This document shows, in pieces, positions 35,933 to 45,026 of a stretch of 64,000 nt of DNA (its first letter is position 1; each line of letters starts with the position of its first letter). The DNA comes from Flavobacteriaceae bacterium (lineage in GTDB: Bacteria > Bacteroidota > Bacteroidia > Flavobacteriales > Flavobacteriaceae). A program made the translations under genes and the position numbers. Location of the stretch: NCBI GenBank assembly GCA_947453885.1, contig CANGIF010000001.1, positions 62,001 through 126,000 of the forward strand. The letters run 5' to 3'. The notes under the pieces were generated by a model. The model saw only the letters and a list, made by a program, of their open reading frames with translations, did not search any database and was not told the DNA's origin.

Positions 35933-36862
35933 ATGAGTGATTCGATAGAAAATAAAATAATGCAATTAAAAGTTGTAAAAAAAGGAATTCAATTTTTTGA
36001 GAATATAAAATTGCCATGGTTGCATGGCTTTTCACTTTACAAACTTTTAAGGCTTTACATAAAAGGAATAGTAAGTGGTGCGATTTCCTATAGAGCAGCA
36101 GCAATTGCTTTTAGTTTTTTTATGGCATTATTTCCTTTTACATTATTTATTTTAAACTTAATTCCCTACATACCTATTGATGGATTTCAAAAAGATTTTC
36201 TTGACTTTGTTGCCGAAAGTGTTCCTCCAAACACATTTGATGCTATTTCTTCCATTATTAACGACATATTAAACCACAGTTACGGAGGATTACTTTCAAC
36301 CGGTTTTTTAATGTCAATTCTTTTAATGACAAACGGCCTGAATGCTATTCTTGGGGGATTTGAAACTTCAGTTCATGTAGAAATCAAACGCGGTTTTTTT
36401 AAACAATATTTTGTGGCATTAGGATTGTCAATTGTACTTTCTTTTCTTTTGTTACTTACTGTGGCTGCAATTGTAGTTTTTGAAGTTTTCATACAAAAAA
36501 CCAAAATCCAAGACGTTTTAAGTGACGCAATTCCGTTATTTCAATTAGGCAGATATGCCTTTGTTATTTTAATGATTTTACTAACAACTTCTATTTTGTT
36601 TAAATATGGTGTTAGAGAAACTAAAGGAAATCCTTTTATTTCAATAGGGTCAGTTTTTACAACTATTTTGGTAATTATATCGTTCTATTTCTTCGGTATT
36701 TGGGTTGTTAAATTTTCAAAATACAACCAATTGTATGGTTCAATAGGAACATTATTGATTATAATGTTTTTTATATGGATAAATTGTATGATTTTGTTAC
36801 TAGGTTTTGATTTAAATTCTCTAATTTCTAAATTGAAGAAAAAACATCAAAGGATTAACTAA
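35933..36862 (+). CDS. YihY/virulence factor BrkB family membrane protein
   Basis: A 309-residue inner-membrane protein of the YihY/UPF0761 family with about six hydrophobic helices. It includes the conserved ISYRAAAIAFSFFMALFPF early region and NQLYGSIGTLLIIMFFIWI late. Members were once annotated as ribonuclease BN, which is incorrect for this family; the true role is unsettled, with transport proposed. The gene converges on a lipoprotein gene only 6 bp away and has no evident operon partner. Confidence 0.88.
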   Translation: MSDSIENKIMQLKVVKKGIQFFENIKLPWLHGFSLYKLLRLYIKGIVSGAISYRAAAIAFSFFMALFPFTLFILNLIPYIPIDGFQKDFLDFVAESVPPNTFDAISSIINDILNHSYGGLLSTGFLMSILLMTNGLNAILGGFETSVHVEIKRGFFKQYFVALGLSIVLSFLLLLTVAAIVVFEVFIQKTKIQDVLSDAIPLFQLGRYAFVILMILLTTSILFKYGVRETKGNPFISIGSVFTTILVIISFYFFGIWVVKFSKYNQLYGSIGTLLIIMFFIWINCMILLLGFDLNSLISKLKKKHQRIN

Positions 36863-36868
36863 AATCTA

Positions 36869-37477
36869 CTAGTTGCAATAAAAAACAACTTCTTTATTTT
36901 GTTGAATTTTTGGTTCTAAAGCAATTGTAACAGCTATAAAGTTTTCAAAAGTTGTATTAGAATCTAATAGTATTTCCAATTTTTTAGTTGGATTTCTATA
37001 ATTAATAAAACTTGTAATTGTTATAGGTTGTCCTTGGTACTTACAAATGCTATCTTTAGTAATAATTAGAGTTTGAGAAGAATTTAATGGTTTTTTCATT
37101 TTAAAAACAAACTTAGTAAAATCGATAAAAGCAAGGTTTTTTCCAAGTGTATCAGCGTAAGCAATGTAATTCCCAGTTTCTTCACTTTTATGCATGCTTT
37201 TGTCTTTTTTAGTTTGTAATGCAATCAACTCAGGGAAAACCAATCGCAAAGGCAAGCGACGGTCAATATTAAAAACCCAATTTGTAGAGCTAATAGTACC
37301 GTTTTTATTTACTTTTGCAAGAGTGTCTTTATGATTTTTTACAAAAGTAATATAGACTTCAGAATGATTTTCCATTGCTTTTATTTCCGATTTTGAAAAT
37401 CTAGGTAATAAAATTTGTTTGTCATTTTTGCATGAACATAAACAAATAATACAACACAAAACAATTATTTTTTTCAT
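36869..37477 (-). CDS. Hypothetical lipoprotein
   Basis: A 202-residue protein with a lipoprotein signal peptide (MKKIIVLCCIICLCSCKND; the lipobox Cys is residue 16), so it is probably anchored in the inner or outer membrane facing the periplasm. The mature part is mixed alpha/beta with no motif I recognise; a segment KVNKNGTISSTNWVFNIDRRL is the most distinctive. Its start codon overlaps the folP stop by 4 bp, so it is translationally coupled to folP. I cannot assign a function. Confidence 0.75.
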   Translation of the reverse strand: MKKIIVLCCIICLCSCKNDKQILLPRFSKSEIKAMENHSEVYITFVKNHKDTLAKVNKNGTISSTNWVFNIDRRLPLRLVFPELIALQTKKDKSMHKSEETGNYIAYADTLGKNLAFIDFTKFVFKMKKPLNSSQTLIITKDSICKYQGQPITITSFINYRNPTKKLEILLDSNTTFENFIAVTIALEPKIQQNKEVVFYCN

Positions 37478-38301
37478 GAATTTTGGAATTTAGTAAAGAT
37501 AGAAATTGTTTCAACCGCTTGTTTTACGTCATGAACTCTAAGTATATTTGCACCTTTTGAAAGACCTAGAGTATTTAAAACAGTTGTTCCGTTAAGTGCT
37601 TCTTTGGGATTATTATCCAGAACTTTATATACCATTGACTTTCTTGAAAAACCAACCAAAAGAGGTAAATCTAAAACTGAAAAAAGTTCTAATTTTTTTA
37701 AAACTTCATAATTTTGAGAAAGTGTTTTTGAAAAGCCAAATCCGGGATCAACTATCATATCGTTAATGCCAAACTTTCTAGCTAGGGCAACTCGTTTCGA
37801 AAAATAATAAATTATTTCTTTTACAATAGTTTCATACTGAGTAATTTCATGCATACTATTTAAACCACCTTTTAAGTGCATCATTATATATGGAACTTGA
37901 TGTTTGCTTATGGTTTCCATCATTTTTTCATCAAAAGTACCAGCTGCAATATCGTTTATTATTGATGCACCTTCATTTATACTCTGATTGGCAACTTCGC
38001 TTCTAAAAGTATCAATTGAAAGTAAAACATCTGGAAAATGATTTACAATTAATTGAACTACAGGAATAATTCTTTTAATTTCCTCTTGTTCAGATACAAA
38101 ATCAGCATTTGGTTTTGTTGAGTAAGCTCCAACGTCAATAAAAGTTGCTCCTTCGTCTATCATTTTTTCAATTTGATTTAACATAGCTATTTTGTTGTTA
38201 TAGCTACCTCCATCATAGAAAGAGTTAGGTGTTATATTTAAAATGCCCATTACTTTAGGCGTTGACAAATCAATTAAGTTTCCTTTACAATTTATTTTCA
38301 T
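37474..38301 (-). CDS. folP: Dihydropteroate synthase
   Basis: A 275-residue TIM-barrel enzyme of folate synthesis that joins 6-hydroxymethyl-7,8-dihydropterin diphosphate with p-aminobenzoate. Evidence is the loop 1 signature MGILNITPNSFYDGG, the metal/pterin Asp in IDVGAYSTKP, SIDTFRSEVA, and the loop DPGFGFSKTLSQN, followed by LVGFSRKSM. It is full length. It starts a two-gene unit with the downstream lipoprotein gene and is divergent from the DUF1599 gene. Confidence 0.93.
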   Translation of the reverse strand: MKINCKGNLIDLSTPKVMGILNITPNSFYDGGSYNNKIAMLNQIEKMIDEGATFIDVGAYSTKPNADFVSEQEEIKRIIPVVQLIVNHFPDVLLSIDTFRSEVANQSINEGASIINDIAAGTFDEKMMETISKHQVPYIMMHLKGGLNSMHEITQYETIVKEIIYYFSKRVALARKFGINDMIVDPGFGFSKTLSQNYEVLKKLELFSVLDLPLLVGFSRKSMVYKVLDNNPKEALNGTTVLNTLGLSKGANILRVHDVKQAVETISIFTKFQNS

Positions 38302-38363
38302 AATAAACTAAAGAGTTAGAAAAGCGTTAGTTTTTTTATAACATATACTTCAAAAAATATTCT

Positions 38364-38371
38364 TATTTTTG
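38364..38371 (+). promoter_or_regulatory. Candidate -7 element upstream of the DUF1599 gene
   Basis: TATTTTTG matches TAnnTTTG and lies 31 bp before the start codon in the divergent folP spacer. No clear -33 TTTG is present. Confidence 0.3.
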
Positions 38372-38402
38372 AAGAAATTTTAATACAAATATACAGCATT
38401 AA

Positions 38403-38945
38403 ATGAAGAATACTTCTCTTGAATATGACAAGGTTATTGAAAAATGTAGATCGCTATTCGTTAATAAGTTACAAGATTATGGTTGTGCATGGCGTATTTT
38501 AAGATTGCCTTCATTAACCGACCAACTGTACATAAAAGCACAACGTATTAGAAGTTTACAAGAAAATGAAATTCGGAAAATTGATGAAGATGAAACCGGT
38601 GAGTTTATTGGTATAATCAATTATTCAATTATTGCTCTTATTCAATTAGAACTTGGTGTGGTAGATCAACCCGATTTAGACGTTAAACGAGCAGTTGAAA
38701 TGTATAATACTAAAATACTTGAAACTAAATCATTGATGGAAGCTAAAAACCATGATTATGGTGAAGCTTGGCGTGAAATGAGAGTTAGCTCTTTAACTGA
38801 TTTGATTCTTCAAAAATTATTAAGAGTCAAGCAAATAGAAGACAATAAAGGAAAAACTGTGGTTTCGGAAGGAATTACAGCAAATTATCAAGATATGCTT
38901 AATTATTCCGTTTTTGCTTTAATTTTAATGCAGTTTCACCAATAA
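38403..38945 (+). CDS. DUF1599 domain protein with internal duplication
   Basis: A 180-residue protein made of two similar halves. Residues about 10-88 include LQDYGCAWRILRLPSLTDQL and IINYSIIALIQLELG; residues about 107-179 include NHDYGEAWREMRVSSLTDLI and MLNYSVFALILMQF. This DYG-x-AW-R and NYS pattern is the DUF1599 signature, a small helical domain I associate with nucleotide-related functions; no enzyme activity is established that I can cite. It precedes the DoxX-like gene by 14 bp and is probably co-transcribed with the thiol-protein genes and tpiA. Confidence 0.85.
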   Translation: MKNTSLEYDKVIEKCRSLFVNKLQDYGCAWRILRLPSLTDQLYIKAQRIRSLQENEIRKIDEDETGEFIGIINYSIIALIQLELGVVDQPDLDVKRAVEMYNTKILETKSLMEAKNHDYGEAWREMRVSSLTDLILQKLLRVKQIEDNKGKTVVSEGITANYQDMLNYSVFALILMQFHQ

Positions 38946-38959
38946 AACTTACATAAACT

Positions 38960-40051
38960 ATGTCAATTAAAAACTTTAAAAATTATGTACCACTAGGTTT
39001 ACGTGTGGTTGTGTCTTTTTTGTTCTTACTTTCAGCAGTAGCTAAATTATACCCATCACCCTATTTTGCAATTTCAACTTTTGAAGTCAAACAGCTTTAT
39101 CCAATGGGTTTTACCGAAGAATTTGCTTCCTATTTTTCTAGAACTTTAATTGGAATTGAATTTGCATTAGGAATATTGTTATTACAACCTCATTATTTAA
39201 AAAAATTAGTTGTACCAGCTACTTTTTTAATGCTTTTAATTTTCAGCATTCATTTATCGATTCAATCTTTTATATACGGCGGAAATGCTGGTAATTGCGG
39301 TTGTTTTGGTAGTTTACTTCCAATGACTCCAATTCAAGCCATAATTAAAAATGTAGTTGCTATGGGCTTGTTGGGATATTTGTATTTTTTAATGCCAAAA
39401 GAGTCTACAATAAAAAATAATTTTTGGATACTATCCACTACTGTTTTAGGATTTATTTTAATGCTTTTCATGTTAGCACCAATTCAGCCAAAAACAAATT
39501 TTGTTGTAACTCCAGTAGAATCAGTTGACACAGTCAAACAAGTACAAGATACTGTTTCTAATACCATTACAACTGAAACTAGTAATGAAACAAAAAAAGA
39601 TTCGGTAATAAAGTCACATGTTCTTAAAATAGACGAGCCTTTAAAAAACAAATCTGGATATGCATCCTATTTTTCAAAAATAGATAGTGGACGAAAAATT
39701 CTTTGCTTCTTCGTACCAGGTTGCGATCATTGTAGAACTGCAGCAAAAGAAATGACAGAAATGAAACAGAAAGATAAAAACTTTCCAGAGCTTGATATAC
39801 TTTTTATGAATGAAGAAGCTGATTTAATTCCTGAGTTTTTTAAAGTTGCTGGCGCACAATATCCTTATAAAATAATTGAAATTATTCCTTTTTGGAAAAT
39901 GTTAGGATCTGGAAAAGATACTCCGGGTGTAAAATATTTATGGAACGGTAATGAGTTAAAATATTATTATGGGATTACAGAAAATAAATTTAATGCATTG
40001 GATTTTAGTATATTAATTCAAAAAAAATATTCTGAAATTAAACAGAAATAA
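38960..40051 (+). CDS. DoxX/MauE-like membrane protein with C-terminal thioredoxin fold
   Basis: A 363-residue protein of the BT_3928 type. The N-terminal half has four hydrophobic helices (LRVVVSFLFLLSAVAKLY and so on) with the MauE/DoxX signature GNAGNCGCFGS. A low-complexity Thr/Lys linker spans about residues 190-215. The C-terminal half has the thioredoxin motif FVPGCDHCRTAAKEM. It likely handles thiol oxidoreduction across the inner membrane. The adjacent TlpA-like lipoprotein gene supports that, 19 bp downstream, and the gene leads into tpiA, a layout typical of Bacteroidota. Confidence 0.85.
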   Translation: MSIKNFKNYVPLGLRVVVSFLFLLSAVAKLYPSPYFAISTFEVKQLYPMGFTEEFASYFSRTLIGIEFALGILLLQPHYLKKLVVPATFLMLLIFSIHLSIQSFIYGGNAGNCGCFGSLLPMTPIQAIIKNVVAMGLLGYLYFLMPKESTIKNNFWILSTTVLGFILMLFMLAPIQPKTNFVVTPVESVDTVKQVQDTVSNTITTETSNETKKDSVIKSHVLKIDEPLKNKSGYASYFSKIDSGRKILCFFVPGCDHCRTAAKEMTEMKQKDKNFPELDILFMNEEADLIPEFFKVAGAQYPYKIIEIIPFWKMLGSGKDTPGVKYLWNGNELKYYYGITENKFNALDFSILIQKKYSEIKQK

Positions 40052-40070
40052 TTAAATCCCTAAATCAAAT

Positions 40071-40571
40071 ATGAAAAAAATTATATTGTTATTTGTTGCA
40101 TGTAGTAGTTTATTAAGCTGTACTGCTCAAAAAAAAGACTTTAGTGCAGATGCTTTAAACGAAAATATTCTTAGTTTTGAAGGTAGTACTAGCAATTTGC
40201 AAGCTATTTTAAACAAACATGTTGGCAAAGCAATAGTTATTGAAATTTGGGCGTCTTGGTGTGGCGATTGTGTAAAAGCTATGCCTAAATTAAAAGAATT
40301 ACAAGCGAAAAATCCCAATGTTGCTTATGTTTTTATTTCAATGGATAAAACAGTTGGAAAATGGAAAGAAGGTATCTTGAAACACGAACTTAAGGGCGAT
40401 CATTATATGGCTCTAGACGGAATGAAAGGAAGTTTCGGTAAATCCATTGATTTAGATTGGATTCCAAGATACATAATTATAGATAAAACGGGCAAAGTTG
40501 AAGTGTATAGAGCAATTGAAACCGAATTTGATAAAATTCAAAACACACTAATAAAATTATATAACAAATAA
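40071..40571 (+). CDS. TlpA-like thioredoxin lipoprotein
   Basis: A 166-residue exported thiol protein. The lipoprotein signal ends at Cys17 (LLSCTAQ), and the thioredoxin active site is WASWCGDCVKAMP, with Cys64 and Cys67. The cis-Pro region is DWIPRYIIID. It should reduce disulfides or deliver electrons in the periplasm, perhaps to clients of the preceding DoxX-like protein. The gene is 13 bp ahead of tpiA and 19 bp after the DoxX-like gene. Confidence 0.87.
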   Translation: MKKIILLFVACSSLLSCTAQKKDFSADALNENILSFEGSTSNLQAILNKHVGKAIVIEIWASWCGDCVKAMPKLKELQAKNPNVAYVFISMDKTVGKWKEGILKHELKGDHYMALDGMKGSFGKSIDLDWIPRYIIIDKTGKVEVYRAIETEFDKIQNTLIKLYNK

Positions 40572-40584
40572 TACAACAAAAATC

Positions 40585-41340
40585 ATGAGAAATAAGATTG
40601 TAGCTGGAAATTGGAAAATGAATAAAAACGCTGAACAAACTGAAGATTTGCTAAATGAATTAATAGCAAATGTTCCAACTGAAACCGAAGTTCAAATTAT
40701 TGTATCTCCAACTTTTGTCAATTTATCTTTAGCAGTTAATCATTTAGAATTTACCAATATTGAAGTTGCAGCTCAAAATATGCATCAAGCAGCAAGTGGA
40801 GCTTATACTGGTGAAGTTTCTGCTGATATGTTGAAAAGTATAGGAGTAAACATTGTAATATTAGGTCATTCTGAGCGAAGAGCTTATTTTCATGAATCAG
40901 ATGCTATTATTGCAGCAAAAGTTGATACAGCATTACAAAACCAAATGCGTATTATTTTTTGTTTTGGTGAAGAATTAAAAGACAGGAAAAATAATCAACA
41001 CTTTAATGTGGTTGAAAACCAATTAAGAGATGGATTGTTTCATATTAAAAAAGAAGATTGGGAACATCTTGTTTTAGCATACGAACCTGTTTGGGCAATT
41101 GGAACTGGAGAAACTGCAAGTCCAGATCAAGCACAAGAAATGCATCAGTTTATCAGAGAGACTGTTAGAAAAGTTTTTGATAGTGAAATAGCTGAAGGAG
41201 TATCCATTCTTTATGGTGGAAGTGTAAAACCGGAAAATGCTAAGGAAATTTTCTCAAAACCAGATGTAGACGGTGGATTAATTGGTGGAGCAGCATTAAA
41301 AGCTGCCGATTTTGTTGGTATTATTAATGGTATAGCCTAA
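40585..41340 (+). CDS. tpiA: Triose-phosphate isomerase
   Basis: A 251-residue TIM-barrel isomerase interconverting dihydroxyacetone phosphate and glyceraldehyde 3-phosphate. It has the opening VAGNWKMNKN (Asn/Lys at the active site), ILGHSERRAYF (electrophile His), AYEPVWAIGTGE (catalytic Glu and loop 6), and LYGGSVKPEN phosphate binding. It is full length and is the last gene of the DUF1599-DoxX-TlpA-tpiA series. A hairpin terminator starts 44 bp after its stop. Confidence 0.95.
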   Translation: MRNKIVAGNWKMNKNAEQTEDLLNELIANVPTETEVQIIVSPTFVNLSLAVNHLEFTNIEVAAQNMHQAASGAYTGEVSADMLKSIGVNIVILGHSERRAYFHESDAIIAAKVDTALQNQMRIIFCFGEELKDRKNNQHFNVVENQLRDGLFHIKKEDWEHLVLAYEPVWAIGTGETASPDQAQEMHQFIRETVRKVFDSEIAEGVSILYGGSVKPENAKEIFSKPDVDGGLIGGAALKAADFVGIINGIA

Positions 41341-41383
41341 GATTGTTATCCTAAATTGTTTATATTAAACATAATTTTTTTGT

Positions 41384-41430
41384 AAATAGTTCAATAAAAC
41401 ATGCTGACAGTGTGAATTATTGAACTATTT
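41384..41430. terminator. Hairpin terminator between tpiA and the GT4 gene
   Basis: A perfect 14-bp stem (41384-41397 with 41417-41430), a 19-nt loop and a T-rich tail to the right. It lies in the 231-bp convergent spacer, so it best ends the tpiA transcript; the AT-rich arms could also serve the opposite strand. Confidence 0.65.
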
Positions 41431-41571
41431 ATTTTCTTTTATGGTATTTATAGTATCAAATAAAAAAAATGGGGTGAAATATTAATTAATTTATACAAAT
41501 TTGATTAGATATAGAATAGTTTTTATAATTGAATTTTAGTACTTTTATTTGATGTTTAAAAAACAAAAATA

Positions 41572-42684
41572 TTAAAGATTTTTATATACTTCCATTAGTT
41601 GCGATGCAATTATTTCGTCATTAAATTTTTGAACAAATTCATATCCTTTTTGAGCTATTTCAGTACAAAAATCTACATTATTCCATAAGAATAACAACTT
41701 ATTTTGGAGTTCTTTTTCATTTGTAGGATCAATATAAATTGAAAATGGACCACCCGCTTCAGGAAAAACACCTGAATTAGTTGTAATTACTGGGGTTTTG
41801 GAATATAAGGCTTCAATTATTGGAATTCCAAATCCTTCATAGATTGATGGATAAACAAAAACACTTGCTAATTGGTATATAGTTGCAAGTTCTTGTAAAG
41901 TTAATTGGTTCAAAAAAAGTACTTGGTGTTCCATTTTATTATTTGCAATAAAACTTTTAATTTTAGAAGAGTAGGAGGTTTGCTTACCTACAATTACAAG
42001 TGTCATATTGGTTCCCAAAATGGCTTTAATAGCTAAAAAAATATTTTTACGCTCTTCTATTGTCCCTACATTTAAAATAAATTTATCAGGAAGCTGGAAC
42101 TTTATTTTGGTTTGTTGTAGCTGTTCTTTTGATGCAACCTCTTTAAAAATAGCATGACATCCTTGGTAAATTACTTTTATTTTTGATGGATTAATTTTTA
42201 AATAGTCAATAATATCTTGCTTGGTTTGTTCGCTAATTGCAATAATGCAATTTGCTTCTTTGGCAGCTTTTTTAAATTTATAGAAATGTATTTTTCTATC
42301 AAAAAAAGAGTATAAATGAGGAAATTTCAAAAAAATCAAATCATGAATTGTAACCACACTTTTTATGTTATTTTTTTTTAATCCTCTAGGAATTTCTCCA
42401 GAAAGGCCGTGAAAAATTGTAATTCCATCTTTTTTTAAATCAGAAATTATTCCTTTTTGACGCCATAAATTGTAAAATTTTTTATAGAAACGTGTTGTAG
42501 GTTGCTTTTCAAAAATGGTAACATTGTTTGCTACAAAAAGATTTTTAAATGAAGCTTTTGGGTTGTATAAAAAATAATCATTTTTAGGATACAATCTACT
42601 CAGCAATCGAACTAAATCTCTACTATAATTACCTAACCCCGTTTTATTGTGAAATACTCTTTTTGCTTCAAAACCAATTTTCAT
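41572..42684 (-). CDS. Glycosyltransferase family 4
   Basis: A 370-residue GT-B protein. It shows KIGFEAKRVFHNKTGLGNYSRDLV at the N-terminus, a middle strand LNVGTIEERKN, and the donor-binding EGFGIPIIEALYSKTPVIT with the E-x7-E pattern. It likely adds a sugar in an envelope glycan or LPS core, but lies away from the large glycan locus, 17 bp downstream of dapD, with no other glycan gene close by except the methyltransferase about 1.4 kb upstream of it on the same strand. A lone GT4 beside dapD is therefore hard to assign to a pathway. Confidence 0.87.
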   Translation of the reverse strand: MKIGFEAKRVFHNKTGLGNYSRDLVRLLSRLYPKNDYFLYNPKASFKNLFVANNVTIFEKQPTTRFYKKFYNLWRQKGIISDLKKDGITIFHGLSGEIPRGLKKNNIKSVVTIHDLIFLKFPHLYSFFDRKIHFYKFKKAAKEANCIIAISEQTKQDIIDYLKINPSKIKVIYQGCHAIFKEVASKEQLQQTKIKFQLPDKFILNVGTIEERKNIFLAIKAILGTNMTLVIVGKQTSYSSKIKSFIANNKMEHQVLFLNQLTLQELATIYQLASVFVYPSIYEGFGIPIIEALYSKTPVITTNSGVFPEAGGPFSIYIDPTNEKELQNKLLFLWNNVDFCTEIAQKGYEFVQKFNDEIIASQLMEVYKNL

Positions 42685-42701
42685 GTATTTATTTTTAAAG
42701 C

Positions 42702-43517
42702 CTAAACGGCTACATCATATTCACGAAGAGCATCATTCAAAGAAGTTTTCAAATCAGTTGATGGTTTTCGTTTACCAATAATTAAAGCGCATGGCACTTG
42801 AAAATCGCCTGCTGCAAATTTTTTGGTATAGCTACCAGGAATAACAACTGATCTAGCTGGTACGAAACCCTTATATTCAATTGGGGTTTTGCCAGTAACG
42901 TCAATTATTTTTGTTGAAGCAGTTAAGCATACATTAGCCCCAAGAACTGCTTCAGTTTCAACACGAACACCTTCAACTACAATACATCTGGAACCTATAA
43001 AAGCTCCATCTTCTATTATCACAGGTGCAGCTTGTAACGGTTCCAAAACTCCTCCGATACCAACACCTCCGCTTAAATGTACATTTTTACCAATTTGTGC
43101 ACAACTTCCAACTGTAGCCCAAGTATCAACCATAGTTCCTTCATCAACATAAGCACCAATATTAACGTAGCTTGGCATTAATATTACACCTTTGGAAATA
43201 AATGCTCCATGACGTGCAACAGCATTTGGAACTACTCGAATTCCTTTTTCGGCATAACCTCTTTTTAGTGGCATTTTGTCATGGTATTCAAAAATACCAA
43301 CTTCAATCGTTTCCATTTTTTGGATTGGAAAATACATTACAACTGCTTTTTTAACCCATTCATTTACTTGCCAACCGGTTTCAGTAGGAGTCGCAACTCT
43401 AATTTCTCCATTGTCAAGCATGTTAACAACTGTTTTAATAGCATTTATTGTTGCAACTTCTTGAAGTAAAGCTCTGTTTTCCCAGGCTTGTTCTATTGTT
43501 AATTGAAGTGAATTCAT
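42702..43517 (-). CDS. dapD: Tetrahydrodipicolinate N-succinyltransferase
   Basis: A 271-residue enzyme of lysine and diaminopimelate synthesis that succinylates 2,3,4,5-tetrahydropyridine-2,6-dicarboxylate. The N-terminal helices (LQLTIEQAWENRALL) are followed by a hexapeptide beta-helix containing VMPSYVNIGAYVDEGTMVDTW-like repeats and GSCAQIGKNVHLSGG. Two adjacent start codons are possible (43523 and 43517); I prefer 43517, giving MNSLQLT. It is full length and stands upstream of the GT4 gene by 17 bp, probably in one transcript. Confidence 0.93.
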   Translation of the reverse strand: MNSLQLTIEQAWENRALLQEVATINAIKTVVNMLDNGEIRVATPTETGWQVNEWVKKAVVMYFPIQKMETIEVGIFEYHDKMPLKRGYAEKGIRVVPNAVARHGAFISKGVILMPSYVNIGAYVDEGTMVDTWATVGSCAQIGKNVHLSGGVGIGGVLEPLQAAPVIIEDGAFIGSRCIVVEGVRVETEAVLGANVCLTASTKIIDVTGKTPIEYKGFVPARSVVIPGSYTKKFAAGDFQVPCALIIGKRKPSTDLKTSLNDALREYDVAV

Positions 43518-43593
43518 AATCATGATTTTTTACAAATATAAAATTTATTACTTTTTTATTTTGGATTAGTTGAAAGTAAAATAAAAGAAATAC

Positions 43594-44109
43594 TTAATTG
43601 TTTAAATTACCCAAAGTTTTATGAATTTTTCGCTTGTGATGTGTTTGTTTTAAACTTTTTTCACCTGAAATTATACTTATATTCCCGTCAATTTCAAACA
43701 TGGCAAGTTTTACATCTTTATAATGTTCAACTCCATGTTCTCTCATTGCTTCGTCCAATTCATCTGATGTAATTCCAATTCTTGACAATGTTTTAAATTC
43801 AATATTACCATTATGAATTAAAATTTCAGGTTTATCTTGTATAAAATTTTTAATAATAGTCGAATTGAGCATTATTTTTTTGAAAAATAAATTAATTAGA
43901 AATAATGCAAATGCCGCTATAATTCCACCAAATAGTGAAGTGTTACTTCCAACCATAGCATTTTGTACGGAATTACTTATCAATAAAATTAATATGATAT
44001 CAGCTGTATTTAATTGTGATAATTCTTTCTTTCCAAATATTCGTAAAGCAATTATCATAAAAAAATAGACCGATACACTTCTAATTATTATGTCAAGATA
44101 TTCATTCAT
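43594..44109 (-). CDS. DUF421 (YetF-like) membrane protein
   Basis: A 171-residue membrane protein. Three hydrophobic helices occupy the first 80 residues (VYFFMIIALRIFGKKELSQL, IILILLISNSVQNAMVG, GGIIAAFALFLINLFF), followed by the cytoplasmic YetF domain with GISSDEL-type residues (IGITSDELDEAMREHGVEHY and VKLAMFEIDGNISII). YetF homologues have no firm function. It starts 3 bp downstream of the methyltransferase stop, so the two are probably co-transcribed. Confidence 0.87.
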   Translation of the reverse strand: MNEYLDIIIRSVSVYFFMIIALRIFGKKELSQLNTADIILILLISNSVQNAMVGSNTSLFGGIIAAFALFLINLFFKKIMLNSTIIKNFIQDKPEILIHNGNIEFKTLSRIGITSDELDEAMREHGVEHYKDVKLAMFEIDGNISIISGEKSLKQTHHKRKIHKTLGNLNN

Positions 44110-44112
44110 ATT

Positions 44113-44940
44113 CTATATCTTTCTTAGTAATAGGGTTGCGTGCATACAAGGATATACTTGTTGAATAGTTAAACAATTCCAATCATTTTCTATTAATTCA
44201 GCAATTTTTTTCTGCTTGTAAACATTTGAAATTGGTAAAAAATTTAAAACAATACCATATTTACTTCTGCCTAAAATACCTTTTATTTCTTCAATTTTAA
44301 AATTTTTTTCAATTTTAAATAGTGTCTTTTTAGAAAACGGCCATTCCCAATCTTTATCACTTTGAAAAGGTCGATATAAAGTTCTTAATATTTTAATTGG
44401 CCAACTAGTTTCCAAAGGATCGTACGATATTATTACACCATTTTTTGAAAGTTTTTCATTTAGTTTGGCTATTAATAAATCAAAATTTTCAAAATGATGT
44501 AAAACGCCGTAAGCATAAATAATGTCAAAATTAGTATGTTTAAAATCCGGAGATAAAAAATCAACTGCAATAGCTTTTGCATTGCGACATTCCATTTTCT
44601 CAATTTTCTTTTGTAAACTAGTGATAGCAATATCACTTAAATCAATTCCCACATATTCTAAAGCATTCTCAGCCATATACATAGAAAGTGCATTACCGCG
44701 CAAACAACCCAAATCCAGTACTTTTTTAGAACTTAAGTTGCCAAGCCAAATTTTATGCTCTTCATAAACCCTATTACTAATATCAAATTTTGATCTAAAA
44801 TCTTTTAAAACTCCATTTCTAATTTTAGACCAAATTGCTGTAGCAAAATTTTTTTTATTGGTTGCTTCTGAATTATAAAACTCTTTTTGACGTTTGTTTA
44901 CTTCTAATATTTCTGTCGTATTTTTAGTGTTCTCCGTCAT
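44113..44940 (-). CDS. Class I SAM-dependent methyltransferase
   Basis: A 275-residue methyltransferase. SAM motif I is VLDLGCLRGNALSMY; the acidic strand-2 end is YVGIDLSD, and motif post-I is FDIIYAYGVLHHFENFD. The N-terminal 60 residues are helical and C-terminal parts resemble small-molecule or polyketide-type methyltransferases, but the substrate cannot be told. It lies upstream of the DUF421 gene and 86 bp downstream of the rimK-like gene. Confidence 0.82.
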   Translation of the reverse strand: MTENTKNTTEILEVNKRQKEFYNSEATNKKNFATAIWSKIRNGVLKDFRSKFDISNRVYEEHKIWLGNLSSKKVLDLGCLRGNALSMYMAENALEYVGIDLSDIAITSLQKKIEKMECRNAKAIAVDFLSPDFKHTNFDIIYAYGVLHHFENFDLLIAKLNEKLSKNGVIISYDPLETSWPIKILRTLYRPFQSDKDWEWPFSKKTLFKIEKNFKIEEIKGILGRSKYGIVLNFLPISNVYKQKKIAELIENDWNCLTIQQVYPCMHATLLLRKI

Positions 44941-45026
44941 ATTTTATTTCTAATTTCCATTACAATTCAATTTATAGTTCTAAAAGTATATTTTTAACAA
45001 TAAGTTACAAATATGAGTTTATAGAA

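Noticed and set aside
35933..36862. YihY protein as ribonuclease BN
   Set aside because: This old label is incorrect for the family; the sequence shows only membrane helices.
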